Assembly: GCF_014779655.1 (NCBI RefSeq)
Contig: NZ_JACXYX010000001.1
Coordinates: forward strand, 310,001 to 374,000
Source: Nocardioides ganghwensis
Lineage (GTDB): Bacteria; Actinomycetota; Actinomycetes; Propionibacteriales; Nocardioidaceae
Direction: 5' to 3'
DNA: 64,000 bases
Positions 27,351 to 36,627 of this stretch are shown here, piece by piece; positions within the stretch are counted from its first letter, which is position 1; each line of letters opens with the position of its first letter. The translations under genes were made by a program, and so were the position numbers. Below the pieces are notes generated by a model. The model did not search any database, was not told where the DNA came from, and saw only the letters and a program-made list of their open reading frames with translations.

Positions 27351-28184
27351 GTGCACTGGCGGGCGGACGACGGCCGGGACCTCCACGGCTGGCTGGGCGG
27401 TGACCCCGACGGGCCCCTGGTCGCGGTCCTGCACGGCTGCCCGGACACCCGGCACGTGGCGATGACCGGCGACGGCGCCGCGCGCGAGGTCGGCGTACGG
27501 CTCCTGTGCGTCAACCGTCCCGGCTACGGAGACTCCACGGTGCACGCGAGCTCGCACGGCAGCGTCGCCGACGACCTGGCCGCGGTCGCGACGGTGCTCG
27601 GGCACGAGCGGTTCGCCGTGCTCGGCATGTCGGTCGGCGGGGCGTACGCCGTCGCGTGCGCCGCCCGCCACCCCGACCGCGTGGCCGCGCTGGGGCTGGT
27701 GGCGACCCAGCCGCCCGGGGCCCGCACCGAGGAGGTGGACCTCCTGGCCGCCGAGCTCTCGGCGGAGTTCCTCGCGTGGCGCGCGGGCGTCGACCCGTTC
27801 GACCCCGACGACGAACGGCTCGCGCGACGGTGGCTCACGATGCTCCCCGAGGAGGACGCCGCGCTGGTCGCGGCACGCGGCGCACAGGCGGTGGCGGCCT
27901 CGGTCCGCGAGGCCCTCGCCTGCCCGGACGGCTACCTGCGTGACGCGGCGCTGCAGCACCGCCCGTGGCAGCACGGCCCGGCCGAGGTGGCCTGCCCGGT
28001 GCGGGCGTGGTTCGGCGAGGACGACGACCGGTCCCCGGCCGACCGCGTCTCCGGGCTCGTGGCGGGCTTCGCCGACCTCGAGGTCACCGTGCGGCCTCGG
28101 AGCACCCACCTCGCCACCCTCGTCGCGCACTGGCCCGACGTGCTGGCGACCCTGCGTGACCCGGTGTCCGGGCCGGGCGGCTGA
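27351..28184 (+). CDS. alpha/beta-hydrolase
   Basis: A 277-residue hydrolase with an oxyanion HGCPD segment (AVLHGCPDTRH), nucleophile elbow GMSVGG (Ser about 96), an acid in WFGEDDDRSP and the terminal His in RSTHLATL. The start is GTG 27351, nine bases after the MerR/B12 gene, so the two are probably co-transcribed. The substrate is not evident; epoxide hydrolase-, lipase- or haloalkane-type relatives share this pattern. It ends with no gap to the convergent small secreted-protein gene. Confidence 0.8.
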   Translation: MHWRADDGRDLHGWLGGDPDGPLVAVLHGCPDTRHVAMTGDGAAREVGVRLLCVNRPGYGDSTVHASSHGSVADDLAAVATVLGHERFAVLGMSVGGAYAVACAARHPDRVAALGLVATQPPGARTEEVDLLAAELSAEFLAWRAGVDPFDPDDERLARRWLTMLPEEDAALVAARGAQAVAASVREALACPDGYLRDAALQHRPWQHGPAEVACPVRAWFGEDDDRSPADRVSGLVAGFADLEVTVRPRSTHLATLVAHWPDVLATLRDPVSGPGG

Positions 28185-28406
28185 TCAGCGGGCGCCGCCG
28201 TCGTCGCACCCGGTGCCGTACCACCGGTCGCCGATGATCTGGATGCGGCACGGGCGATCGGTGGACGACGCCTCGGACACGGCGGGCGAGGCGACCAGGA
28301 CGGACCCGAGGACGGAGGCGGCGATCGCCACCATCCCGGCGGTCCGCAGCCGGCGGTCGGTGCGCACGTCGTCGTTCGTGACCAGTGGCTCGACGGTCGT
28401 CGCCAT
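28185..28406 (-). CDS. small exported protein with two cysteines
   Basis: A 73-residue protein: a 23-residue polar N-terminus, a hydrophobic stretch (GMVAIAASVLGSVLVASPAV), then a 25-residue mature tail with Cys53 and Cys67 (RPCRIQIIGDRWYGTGCDD). ATG 28406 follows GGGAGACACC. The N-terminus is long for a signal peptide, so it could also be a membrane-tethered peptide. It diverges from the second MerR/B12 regulator across a region holding two pairs of 11-bp repeats. A TTGGAC / 18 bases / TAGTGT promoter can be drawn on the minus strand within the right-hand pair. Confidence 0.68.
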   Translation of the reverse strand: MATTVEPLVTNDDVRTDRRLRTAGMVAIAASVLGSVLVASPAVSEASSTDRPCRIQIIGDRWYGTGCDDGGAR

Positions 28407-28433
28407 GGTGTCTCCCAGGAGTCGGAATGCGGC

Positions 28434-28455
28434 TTGTCCACAGTTTGTCCACCGT
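28434..28455. promoter_or_regulatory. pair of 11-bp direct repeats, proximal to the small exported-protein gene
   Basis: Units TTGTCCACAGT and TTGTCCACCGT at exact 11-base spacing, 28 bases upstream of the small exported-protein gene. Same consensus as the array at 23619-23662. Confidence 0.65.
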
Positions 28456-28479
28456 TGGTGGAAAACGAACACTAGGACT

Positions 28480-28501
28480 CTGTCCACTGTTTGTCCAAAG
28501 A
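28480..28501. promoter_or_regulatory. pair of 11-bp direct repeats overlapping divergent promoters
   Basis: Units CTGTCCACTGT and TTGTCCAAAGA at exact 11-base spacing. On the minus strand they cover the -35 (TTGGAC, 28497-28492) and spacer of a promoter whose -10 is TAGTGT (28473-28468). On the plus strand they lie just upstream of a TACCCT -10 for the regulator gene. Binding would repress both directions, including autorepression. Confidence 0.65.
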
Positions 28502-28518
28502 TGGGTACCCTTGTGGAC

Positions 28519-29382
28519 GTGTACACCGTCGGACGCACCGCAGAGCTCACCGGAGTGCCGCGCGAGACCCTCCGCAAGTGGGAGCAGCGCTACTCCGTCG
28601 TCGCCCCTGCACGCACCGAGGGCAACTACCGCCTCTACGACGACGAAGCCGTCCGCCGCCTCTCGGTGATGCGCGACCTGGTCGACTCCGGCTGGTCGCC
28701 CCGCGAGGCCGCCAAGCGGGTGCTCGCGGATCCGGCAGGCGGGGTCAGCGTGCTGCCCGGCGCCGAGTCGCCCCTCTCGAGCCTCGACGAGCTCGCGGCC
28801 TGCGGCGAGGACTTCGACGTCGTGCGGCTGGAGAGCCTGCTCGACAAGGCCTTCGCCGAGGCCGACCTCGCAGTCGCGGTGGACGAGTGGCTGATGCCGT
28901 CGCTGGTACGGCTCGGCGAGGCGTGGCAGCGCGGCACGGTGAGCGTCGCCGGCGAGCACTTCGTCAGCGCTGCCGTCCTGCGGCGCCTCTCCCAGGCGTT
29001 CCACCAGCTCCCGCACCCGGCGGACGGCGCTCCCCGGGTGATGGTCGGCCTGGCCCGCGGGTCGCGGCACGAGCTCGGCGTCATGGCCTTCGCCATGGTG
29101 CTGCGCAGTCGCGGTGTCGGCGTGACCTACCTCGGCGCCGACCTCCCCGTGGAGTCGTGGGTCGACACCGTACGCGCGCTGGGCCCGGCCGCGGTCGTGC
29201 TCGCGGTGCCGACGGTCGAGGACCTGCCCGCGGTGCGTGAGGCCGTGCAGGCCATCGCCCCGCGGACCCGCGTCCTGCTCGGGGGTGCCCACCAGGGGCG
29301 GGTCGAGGGCGCCGAGCAGCTCGGCCACCGCATCGGCGAGGCCGCCGCCGGTCTCGCCGACCGCCTCACGGCCTCGGGCTGA
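28519..29382 (+). CDS. MerR-family regulator with cobalamin-binding domain (CarH/LitR-like), copy 2
   Basis: A 287-residue paralogue of the 26473 gene with the same layout: MerR HTH (YTVGRTAELTGVPRETLRKWEQRYS), cap domain with W136-x9-E146-H147, and a B12 domain with His184 in RHELG. GTG 28519 is chosen because it matches the start of copy 1 and lies eight bases after TACCCT; ATG 28501 is in frame but falls in the repeat operator. Recognition helices of the two copies are nearly identical, so they may bind the same sites, and heteromers are possible. It is adjacent to the class I fumarase gene, convergent. Confidence 0.82.
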   Translation: MYTVGRTAELTGVPRETLRKWEQRYSVVAPARTEGNYRLYDDEAVRRLSVMRDLVDSGWSPREAAKRVLADPAGGVSVLPGAESPLSSLDELAACGEDFDVVRLESLLDKAFAEADLAVAVDEWLMPSLVRLGEAWQRGTVSVAGEHFVSAAVLRRLSQAFHQLPHPADGAPRVMVGLARGSRHELGVMAFAMVLRSRGVGVTYLGADLPVESWVDTVRALGPAAVVLAVPTVEDLPAVREAVQAIAPRTRVLLGGAHQGRVEGAEQLGHRIGEAAAGLADRLTASG

Positions 29383-29388
29383 CCCCGC

Positions 29389-31101
<1,713 letters not shown>

Positions 31102-31112
31102 GGCTGCTGATG

Positions 31113-31499
31113 CTACGCCGGGTCGGCTGCCCCGCCGGCGTCGCCCTCGCGCTCGCGACGCTTCTGCTCCGCGGCCCGTCGGCGCTGCTCCTCCGCGCGC
31201 TCGCGCACCTTCCTGAGGAACTCCTCGTCCGCCGCGGGGTCCGAGGCCGCGAACCGGCCCGGGCGGTCGTACTCGGGGAACGCGCTCGTGCTGCGCTCGT
31301 GCGGACCGGTGCGGCGCGGCGCCCGTACGGGCCGGCCGGCGAGCAGCCAGGCGAGCGAGCCGATCAGGGGGAAGAACAGGATGAGCAGGATCCACCACAC
31401 CTTGCCGAGGTGGCGGACCTCGTCGTCGCGGCTGCTGATGGCCTGGACGAGGCAGAACACGGCCAGCACCAGTGGCACGAGGAAGAGCACGATGCGCAT
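31113..31499 (-). CDS. PLDc_N-type small membrane protein
   Basis: A 128-residue protein with two transmembrane helices ([19 protein letters not shown] and [24 protein letters not shown]) matching the phospholipase D N-terminal (PLDc_N) domain found alone in many actinobacteria. They are followed by a charged coiled-coil-like tail ([21 protein letters not shown]). No catalytic domain. It is just upstream of the class I fumarase gene on the same strand and probably shares its transcript. Confidence 0.75.
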   Translation of the reverse strand: MRIVLFLVPLVLAVFCLVQAISSRDDEVRHLGKVWWILLILFFPLIGSLAWLLAGRPVRAPRRTGPHERSTSAFPEYDRPGRFAASDPAADEEFLRKVRERAEEQRRRAAEQKRREREGDAGGAADPA

Positions 31500-31727
31500 G
31501 AGAGGACCCCCGCAGGTCGGCCCCGGCCCGGGCCCCGGGCGACCGGTTCCACCCGCCGCGGCGGCAGCGTACCGCTCCACGAGGGATGCCGCGGCCGGTT
31601 GACGCGAACACCTCGGATTCATCGGTCGGTCGCAATCCGGCCATTCGGGAGTAGCCTCCGATGCGACGGGACCCACGAGGCTCCGCCCGGCACCCGCCGA
31701 TCTCGGAACAGCACTCATGGAGGTCAC

Positions 31728-32852
31728 GTGAACACTCGCAAGGCACTCATCTCCCTCGCCGCGACGGCGACCCTCCTCTCGGCCGCTGCCTGCGCGGCCC
31801 CCGAGCAGGAGTCCGACACCACCACCGAGAGCGGTGTCGACGCCGCGGCCGCCACCTCCGCCGAGGACTTCGGCGGCATGGAGGAGCTCATCGCAGCCGC
31901 CCAGGAGGAGGGCGAGCTCAACGTCATCGCGCTGCCCCCGGACTGGGCCAACTACGGCGAGATCATCGAGACCTTCTCGGAGAAGTACGACATCGAGGTC
32001 AACTCCGACCAGCCCGATGCCGCTTCGCAGGACGAGATCAACGCCGCCAACGACCTCGCGGGGACCGACCGCGCGCCCGACGTCTTCGACCTGGGCCAGT
32101 CCGTCGCCCTGGCCAACACCGACATGTTCGCGCCCTACCAGGTCGAGACCTGGGACGACATCCCCGACGAGTTCAAGGACCCCGAGGGCGCCTGGGTCAA
32201 CGACTACGGCGGCTACATGGCCATCGGCTACGACTCCTCCGTCGTGCCCGAGGTGACGTCGGTGGCCGACCTGCTCAAGCCGGAGTTCAAGGGCAAGGTC
32301 GCGCTCAACGGTGACCCGACCCAGGCCGGCGCGGCCTTCAGCGGCGTGATGATGGCGGCCATCGCCAACGGCGGCTCGGCCGACGACATCGCCCCCGGCG
32401 TCGACTTCTTCCGCGAGCTCAAGGCCGCCGGCAACTTCCTCACCGTCGACCCCGACTCCACGACGATCGAGCAGGGCACCACTCCCGTCGTCATCGACTG
32501 GGACTACCTCGGTGCCGCCGCGGCCGCCAACGTCGACACGTGGGAGACCGTGGTGCCCGAGGAGGCCGTCGTGGCCGGCTACTACTTCCAGGCGATCAAC
32601 GCCGACGCGCCGCACCCGGCCGCCGCGCGCCTGTGGCAGGAGTTCCTTTACAGCGACGAGGGCCAGAACCTCTGGCTCAAGGGCGGCGCCCGCCCGGTCC
32701 GCGGTGACGCGATGGCCGAGGCCGGCACCATCGACGAGGAGCTGTGGGGCGCCCTGCCGGAGGTCTCCGGCGAGCCGGTCATCCCGACCGACGAGCAGAC
32801 GGTGACCGCGGGCGAGTACCTCGCCGAGAACTGGTCCAAGGCCATCCGCTGA
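31728..32852 (+). CDS. ABC transporter substrate-binding lipoprotein (PotD/iron/phosphonate-type)
   Basis: A 374-residue binding protein with a lipoprotein signal (LLSAAAC, lipidated Cys about 22) and a family 1/13 solute-binding fold ([22 protein letters not shown] at the start of the domain). GTG 31728 follows GGAGG. First gene of a four-gene importer operon (binding protein, two permeases, ATPase). Length and order fit spermidine/putrescine, ferric-iron or 2-aminoethylphosphonate importers. I cannot identify the ligand from motifs. Confidence 0.85.
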   Translation: MNTRKALISLAATATLLSAAACAAPEQESDTTTESGVDAAAATSAEDFGGMEELIAAAQEEGELNVIALPPDWANYGEIIETFSEKYDIEVNSDQPDAASQDEINAANDLAGTDRAPDVFDLGQSVALANTDMFAPYQVETWDDIPDEFKDPEGAWVNDYGGYMAIGYDSSVVPEVTSVADLLKPEFKGKVALNGDPTQAGAAFSGVMMAAIANGGSADDIAPGVDFFRELKAAGNFLTVDPDSTTIEQGTTPVVIDWDYLGAAAAANVDTWETVVPEEAVVAGYYFQAINADAPHPAAARLWQEFLYSDEGQNLWLKGGARPVRGDAMAEAGTIDEELWGALPEVSGEPVIPTDEQTVTAGEYLAENWSKAIR

Positions 32853-33730
32853 GCACGACCACTGCGAAGGGGGGCCCGGGCCGACGGTTCGCCGTCGGCC
32901 CGGCCCTTCCGCTGCTCCCGTTCCTGCTCTTCGTCCTGGTCTTCCTCGTCGTCCCGACCCTCACGGTCGTCGTCGGCGCCTTCCAGGACGAGGACGGCCG
33001 CCCGACGCTGGGCAACCTCGACGCGCTCACCAGCGAGGCCGCGCTCACCGCGCTCGAGGGCTCGCTGGTCCTCTCGGCGTCGACCGCGCTCATCGGTGCC
33101 GTGCTCGGCGCCCTGCTGGCCTACCTCATCGTGTCGATGTCGCCGCAGAGCATGGTGCGCCGCGCGACGCTGGCCGTCAGCGGGGTGCTGGCCCAGTTCG
33201 GCGGCGTCGTGCTGGCCTTCGCGTGGATCGCGACCATCGGCCCGGTGGGCGTCCTCACCCAGGCGATGTCCGACCTCTTCGGCGCCGACATCTACGGCAG
33301 CGGCTGGCTCTTCGGACTGCCCGGCCTGGTCGTCGTCTACTCCTACTTCCAGATCCCGTTGATGGTGATCGTGTTCGCCCCGGCCTTCGACGGGCTGCGG
33401 CCGCAGTGGCGCGAGGCCGCGGTCAACCTCGGCGCGAGCACCTGGGACTACTGGCGCCACGTCGCCCTGCCGCTGCTGACGCCGGCCTTCCTCGGCGCCC
33501 TGCTGCTGCTGTTCGCCAACGCGTTCGCGGCGTACGCCACCGCAGCCGTGCTGGTCAGCCAGGGGCAGCCGATCGTGCCGCTCATGATCCGCCAGGCCAT
33601 CACGAGCGAGGTCCTGCTCGGCCAGGCCAACGTCGGCTTCGCGCTCGCGCTGGAGATGATCGTCGTGGTCACCATCGTGATGGTGGGCTACAACGTGCTG
33701 CTGCGGCGTACGTCGAGGTGGCTGCGATGA
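32849..33730 (+). CDS. ABC transporter permease 1, apparent CTG start
   Basis: A 293-residue permease with six helices and the EAA-loop segment EAAVNLGASTWDYWRHVALPLLTPAFLG that contacts the ATPase. There is no ATG, GTG or TTG in a plausible place. The frame enters from within the previous gene, and the first sensible codon is CTG 32849, which overlaps the upstream stop as CTGA and would give [14 protein letters not shown]. This mirrors the ATGA/GTGA junctions elsewhere and has AAGG nine bases upstream. It carries solute across the membrane with permease 2. Confidence 0.82.
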   Translation: MSTTTAKGGPGRRFAVGPALPLLPFLLFVLVFLVVPTLTVVVGAFQDEDGRPTLGNLDALTSEAALTALEGSLVLSASTALIGAVLGALLAYLIVSMSPQSMVRRATLAVSGVLAQFGGVVLAFAWIATIGPVGVLTQAMSDLFGADIYGSGWLFGLPGLVVVYSYFQIPLMVIVFAPAFDGLRPQWREAAVNLGASTWDYWRHVALPLLTPAFLGALLLLFANAFAAYATAAVLVSQGQPIVPLMIRQAITSEVLLGQANVGFALALEMIVVVTIVMVGYNVLLRRTSRWLR

Positions 33731-34521
33731 GGCAGTCGACCGGGTTCAAGGTGTTCCGCGCCGTCGGCCTGCTGGTCTTCGCGGCCTACTTCTTCGTGCC
33801 GCTGCTGGCGATGTTCGACTTCTCCACCCAGGTCCGGGGGAGCGCCCCCGGGCGCACCTGGGACAACTGGTCGCTGATGGTCACCGACGAGGACCTCCGC
33901 TCCTCGATCGTCGCGTCGCTGCTGCTGGCGCTGTTCACCGTGGTCCTGATGGTCGTGCTGCTCGTGCCGACGATGGTGTGGGTGCGGCTGCGCGTGCCGC
34001 GGGCCCGCGGGCTGGTCGAGTTCCTCTGCCTGCTGCCGCTCACCATCCCGGCGCTGGTGATCGTGGTCGGCATCAGCAACGTCTACTCATGGGTGACCTA
34101 CCTGCTCGGTGACAGCGCGCTGGTGCTGACGTTCGCCTACGTCGTGCTGGTGCTGCCCTACTCCTACCGGGCCATCGACGCCGCACTCTCCGCGATCGAC
34201 GCCTCCACCCTCTCGGAGGCCGCCCGCTCGCTGGGCGCCGGGTGGTTCACCGTGATCGTGCGCATCATCATGCCCAACATCACCGGCGGCATCCTGGGTG
34301 CCGCATTCATCGCGGTCGCGCTCGTGCTCGGCGAGTACGTCTTCGCCTCGCTGCTGCACTTCGACACCCTCCCGGTGGCGATGGCGGCGCTCTACAAGAG
34401 CAACGGGCCGGCGGCCATGGCGGCCGCCCTCGCCTCGATGATCCTCGTGGCCGTGCTGCTCGTCGGCCTCACCTTCCTCAGCCGGGACCGGCACAGGCAC
34501 GATCAAGGAGCCTCCTCATGA
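33727..34521 (+). CDS. ABC transporter permease 2
   Basis: A 264-residue permease of the BPD_transp_1 family, six helices, with EAA motif SEAARSLGAGWFTVIVRIIMPNITGGILG. ATG 33727 overlaps the stop of permease 1 (ATGA). It forms the heterodimeric channel with permease 1 and takes energy from the ATPase encoded next, again with an ATGA overlap. Confidence 0.87.
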   Translation: MRQSTGFKVFRAVGLLVFAAYFFVPLLAMFDFSTQVRGSAPGRTWDNWSLMVTDEDLRSSIVASLLLALFTVVLMVVLLVPTMVWVRLRVPRARGLVEFLCLLPLTIPALVIVVGISNVYSWVTYLLGDSALVLTFAYVVLVLPYSYRAIDAALSAIDASTLSEAARSLGAGWFTVIVRIIMPNITGGILGAAFIAVALVLGEYVFASLLHFDTLPVAMAALYKSNGPAAMAAALASMILVAVLLVGLTFLSRDRHRHDQGASS

Positions 34522-35567
34522 CCGACCTCAGGACCGAGCGCGGGCTCGCCGTCGAGCTGTCCGACCTCACGCGCGTCTACGGGCAGGTTCGCGCGCTGGA
34601 CGGCTTCACCCTCAGCATCGAGCCGGGGGAGCTCGTCGCCCTCCTCGGTCCGTCCGGCTGCGGCAAGACCACCGCGCTGCGCATCCTGGCCGGCCTCGAC
34701 ACCGCCACCTCCGGGACCGTCTCGGTCGGCGGCAAGGACCTGACCCGGGTCCCGGCCAGCAAGCGCGACATGGGCATGGTGTTCCAGGCCTACAGCCTGT
34801 TCCCGCACATGACGGTCATCGACAACGTCGCTTTCGGCCTCAAGATGCGTGGTCGCGACGGCGCCGCGCGGCGTGCGCGGGCCGGCGACATGCTCGACCT
34901 CGTCGGTCTCGCCGAGCACGCCGACCGCTACGCCCACCAGCTCTCCGGCGGCCAGCAGCAGCGCGTCGCCCTCGCCCGGGCGCTGGCGATCGAGCCGTCC
35001 GTCCTGCTCCTCGACGAACCGCTCTCGGCCCTCGACGCCAAGGTCCGCGTCCAGCTGCGCGACGAGATCCGACGGGTCCAGATCGAGGTAGGCACCACGA
35101 CGCTGTTCGTCACCCACGACCAGGAGGAGGCCCTCGCCGTCGCCGACCGGGTCGGGGTGATGAACGCCGGCCGGCTCGAGCAGCTCGCCCCGCCGGCCGA
35201 GCTCTACTCGGCCCCGGCGAGCCAGTTCGTCGGGGAGTTCGTCGGCCTCAGCAACCGGCTCCCGGCTCAGGTCACGGGCGACACCGCGGCCGTGCTCGGG
35301 CGCGACGTGCCGGTGCTGCCCGGGTCGACCACCGGCGCCGGCCGCGCGCTCGTCCGCCCCGAGGCGGTCTCCGTCGTCGCCGACCCCGACGGCCCGGCCA
35401 CGGTCGCCACCGTGATGTTCCTCGGTCCGCTGTCGCGGGTCACCTGCACGCTGCCCGACGGGACCGACGTCGTCGCCCAGCTCGCCAGCACCGAGGCGCT
35501 GCGCCTCCAGCCGGGAGACTCCGTACGCCTCGAGGTCGCGCCCGAGCCGGTGCTGGTCATCGCCTGA
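34518..35567 (+). CDS. ABC transporter ATPase (PotA/FbpC/PhnT type)
   Basis: A 349-residue ATPase: Walker A GPSGCGKTTAL, Q-loop FQAYSLFPHM, signature LSGGQQQRVALARAL, Walker B LLLDEPLSALD, switch His in VTHDQEEAL, and a C-terminal TOBE/OB regulatory domain (RALVRPEAVSVV). The TOBE domain is usual in spermidine, iron, molybdate and phosphonate importers. ATG 34518 overlaps the permease stop. It closes the operon; a repeat-rich convergent gap follows. Confidence 0.9.
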   Translation: MTDLRTERGLAVELSDLTRVYGQVRALDGFTLSIEPGELVALLGPSGCGKTTALRILAGLDTATSGTVSVGGKDLTRVPASKRDMGMVFQAYSLFPHMTVIDNVAFGLKMRGRDGAARRARAGDMLDLVGLAEHADRYAHQLSGGQQQRVALARALAIEPSVLLLDEPLSALDAKVRVQLRDEIRRVQIEVGTTTLFVTHDQEEALAVADRVGVMNAGRLEQLAPPAELYSAPASQFVGEFVGLSNRLPAQVTGDTAAVLGRDVPVLPGSTTGAGRALVRPEAVSVVADPDGPATVATVMFLGPLSRVTCTLPDGTDVVAQLASTEALRLQPGDSVRLEVAPEPVLVIA

Positions 35568-35605
35568 GCCGGTCGGAGTTCGGGCTCCTCCCGGGGCCAC
35601 CTGCG

Positions 35606-35783
35606 GTAGTCCAGTGGGATGTGGCTGCTGGCGTGTCCTCCGGCGAGCCGGATCTCACTGGACTACCCGGCGGGCGGTCTGCCGGGGGGTAGTCCAGTGG
35701 ACAGTGGTCGGGTTCTCGGCCGTGAAGCAGCCGTTGCCCACTGGACTACCCCCGCCGGCAGCCGTTGCCCACTGGACTACCCC
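35606..35783. repeat. five copies of a 12-base element forming hairpins between convergent genes
   Basis: GTAGTCCAGTGG or its complement occurs at 35606-35617, 35655-35666 (one mismatch), 35689-35700, 35738-35749 and 35769-35780. The last two sit in a 31-base tandem duplication. GGGGTAGTCCAGTGG at 35686-35700 can pair perfectly with 35738-35752 or with 35769-35783. The last copy includes the stop codon of the PEP-mutase-like gene. It probably acts as a two-way terminator; it also looks like a REP-type repeat. Confidence 0.7.
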
Positions 35784-36562
35784 CGTACGCCCGACCGCCA
35801 GGGCGCGACGAGCGCGGCCAGGTCGGGGGCCAGCTCCTTCTGCAGGAGCGGGCCGAAGGTCACGCGGTGGACGCCCATGACCTGCAGGTCCTCCAGCGAG
35901 CCTGCGGCCGAGCCCTTGCGCGGGTTGGCGATGACGTTGACCGGTCCGGCGAGCGCGTCGAGGATGCGCTGGAGCGACGCGGCGTCCGGTGCGCCGACGG
36001 GATAGCTGCACCGCGACCCGGCCTCCTCGCAGGCCAGCAGCCGGGTGATCGCCTCGGCGACCGGGTCCTCGAACCGGTCCTTCTTGACGAAGGCGTCGGT
36101 GCGCGCGTTGATGACCAGGTCGACGCCGGCCGCGTCGGCGGCCTGGCGCAGGCCCCCGATGTAGTCGGCGTGCTCGGCGACCGACCGCATCCGGCCGCCC
36201 TCGGAGTGCACGGTGTCCTCGATGTTGAGGCCGACGGCCCCGGTCTCGAGGAGCCGCTCGACCAGCTCGGCGGGGGCGGCGCCGTAGCCGGACTCCATGT
36301 CGGCGGTGACCGGCACGCCCGGCACCGCGCCGCAGATGCGGCGTACGCCGTCGAGCGCGTCGTCGAGCGTCATGTCCTCGTTGTCGCCCTGCCCGCGCGA
36401 GTCGGCCAGCGGGTGGCTGCCGATGCTGAGCGCCTCGAAGCCGGCCCCGGCGACGACCGTCGCGGACCAGGCGTCCCAGACGTTGGGCAGGACCAGCGTG
36501 GTGCCGGTGTGGTGCAGCTCGAGCAGCCGGGTGGCCAGGGCGGGGAGCGAGGAGGTGTCCAT
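35777..36562 (-). CDS. isocitrate lyase/PEP mutase-family enzyme
   Basis: A 261-residue (beta/alpha)8 enzyme. Motifs: LVLPNVWDAWSATVVAGAGF, TADMESGYG (Mg-binding Asp/Glu), GLNIEDTVHS and INARTDAFV. The family includes carboxyphosphonoenolpyruvate mutase, oxaloacetate hydrolase and 2-methylisocitrate lyase. The Lys-Lys-Cys-Gly-His lyase loop is not seen, so lyase activity is unlikely. Its position next to an importer that could carry a phosphonate is suggestive only. The start is ATG 36562, with no clear ribosome site. Confidence 0.78.
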   Translation of the reverse strand: MDTSSLPALATRLLELHHTGTTLVLPNVWDAWSATVVAGAGFEALSIGSHPLADSRGQGDNEDMTLDDALDGVRRICGAVPGVPVTADMESGYGAAPAELVERLLETGAVGLNIEDTVHSEGGRMRSVAEHADYIGGLRQAADAAGVDLVINARTDAFVKKDRFEDPVAEAITRLLACEEAGSRCSYPVGAPDAASLQRILDALAGPVNVIANPRKGSAAGSLEDLQVMGVHRVTFGPLLQKELAPDLAALVAPWRSGVRG

Positions 36563-36627
36563 GGCGTCGAGGCTGCCACGCCCGCGCCGCCGGGCATAGG
36601 CCCGGAGGGACGGGCGTTGCACCCGTC

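Noticed and set aside
35606..35783. CRISPR array
   Set aside because: Repeat units are only 12 bases, occur in both orientations with irregular spacing, and no cas gene is nearby.
35777..36562. Calling the PEP-mutase-family gene a 2-methylisocitrate lyase (prpB)
   Set aside because: The lyase catalytic loop is not visible, and no methylcitrate-cycle genes are adjacent.
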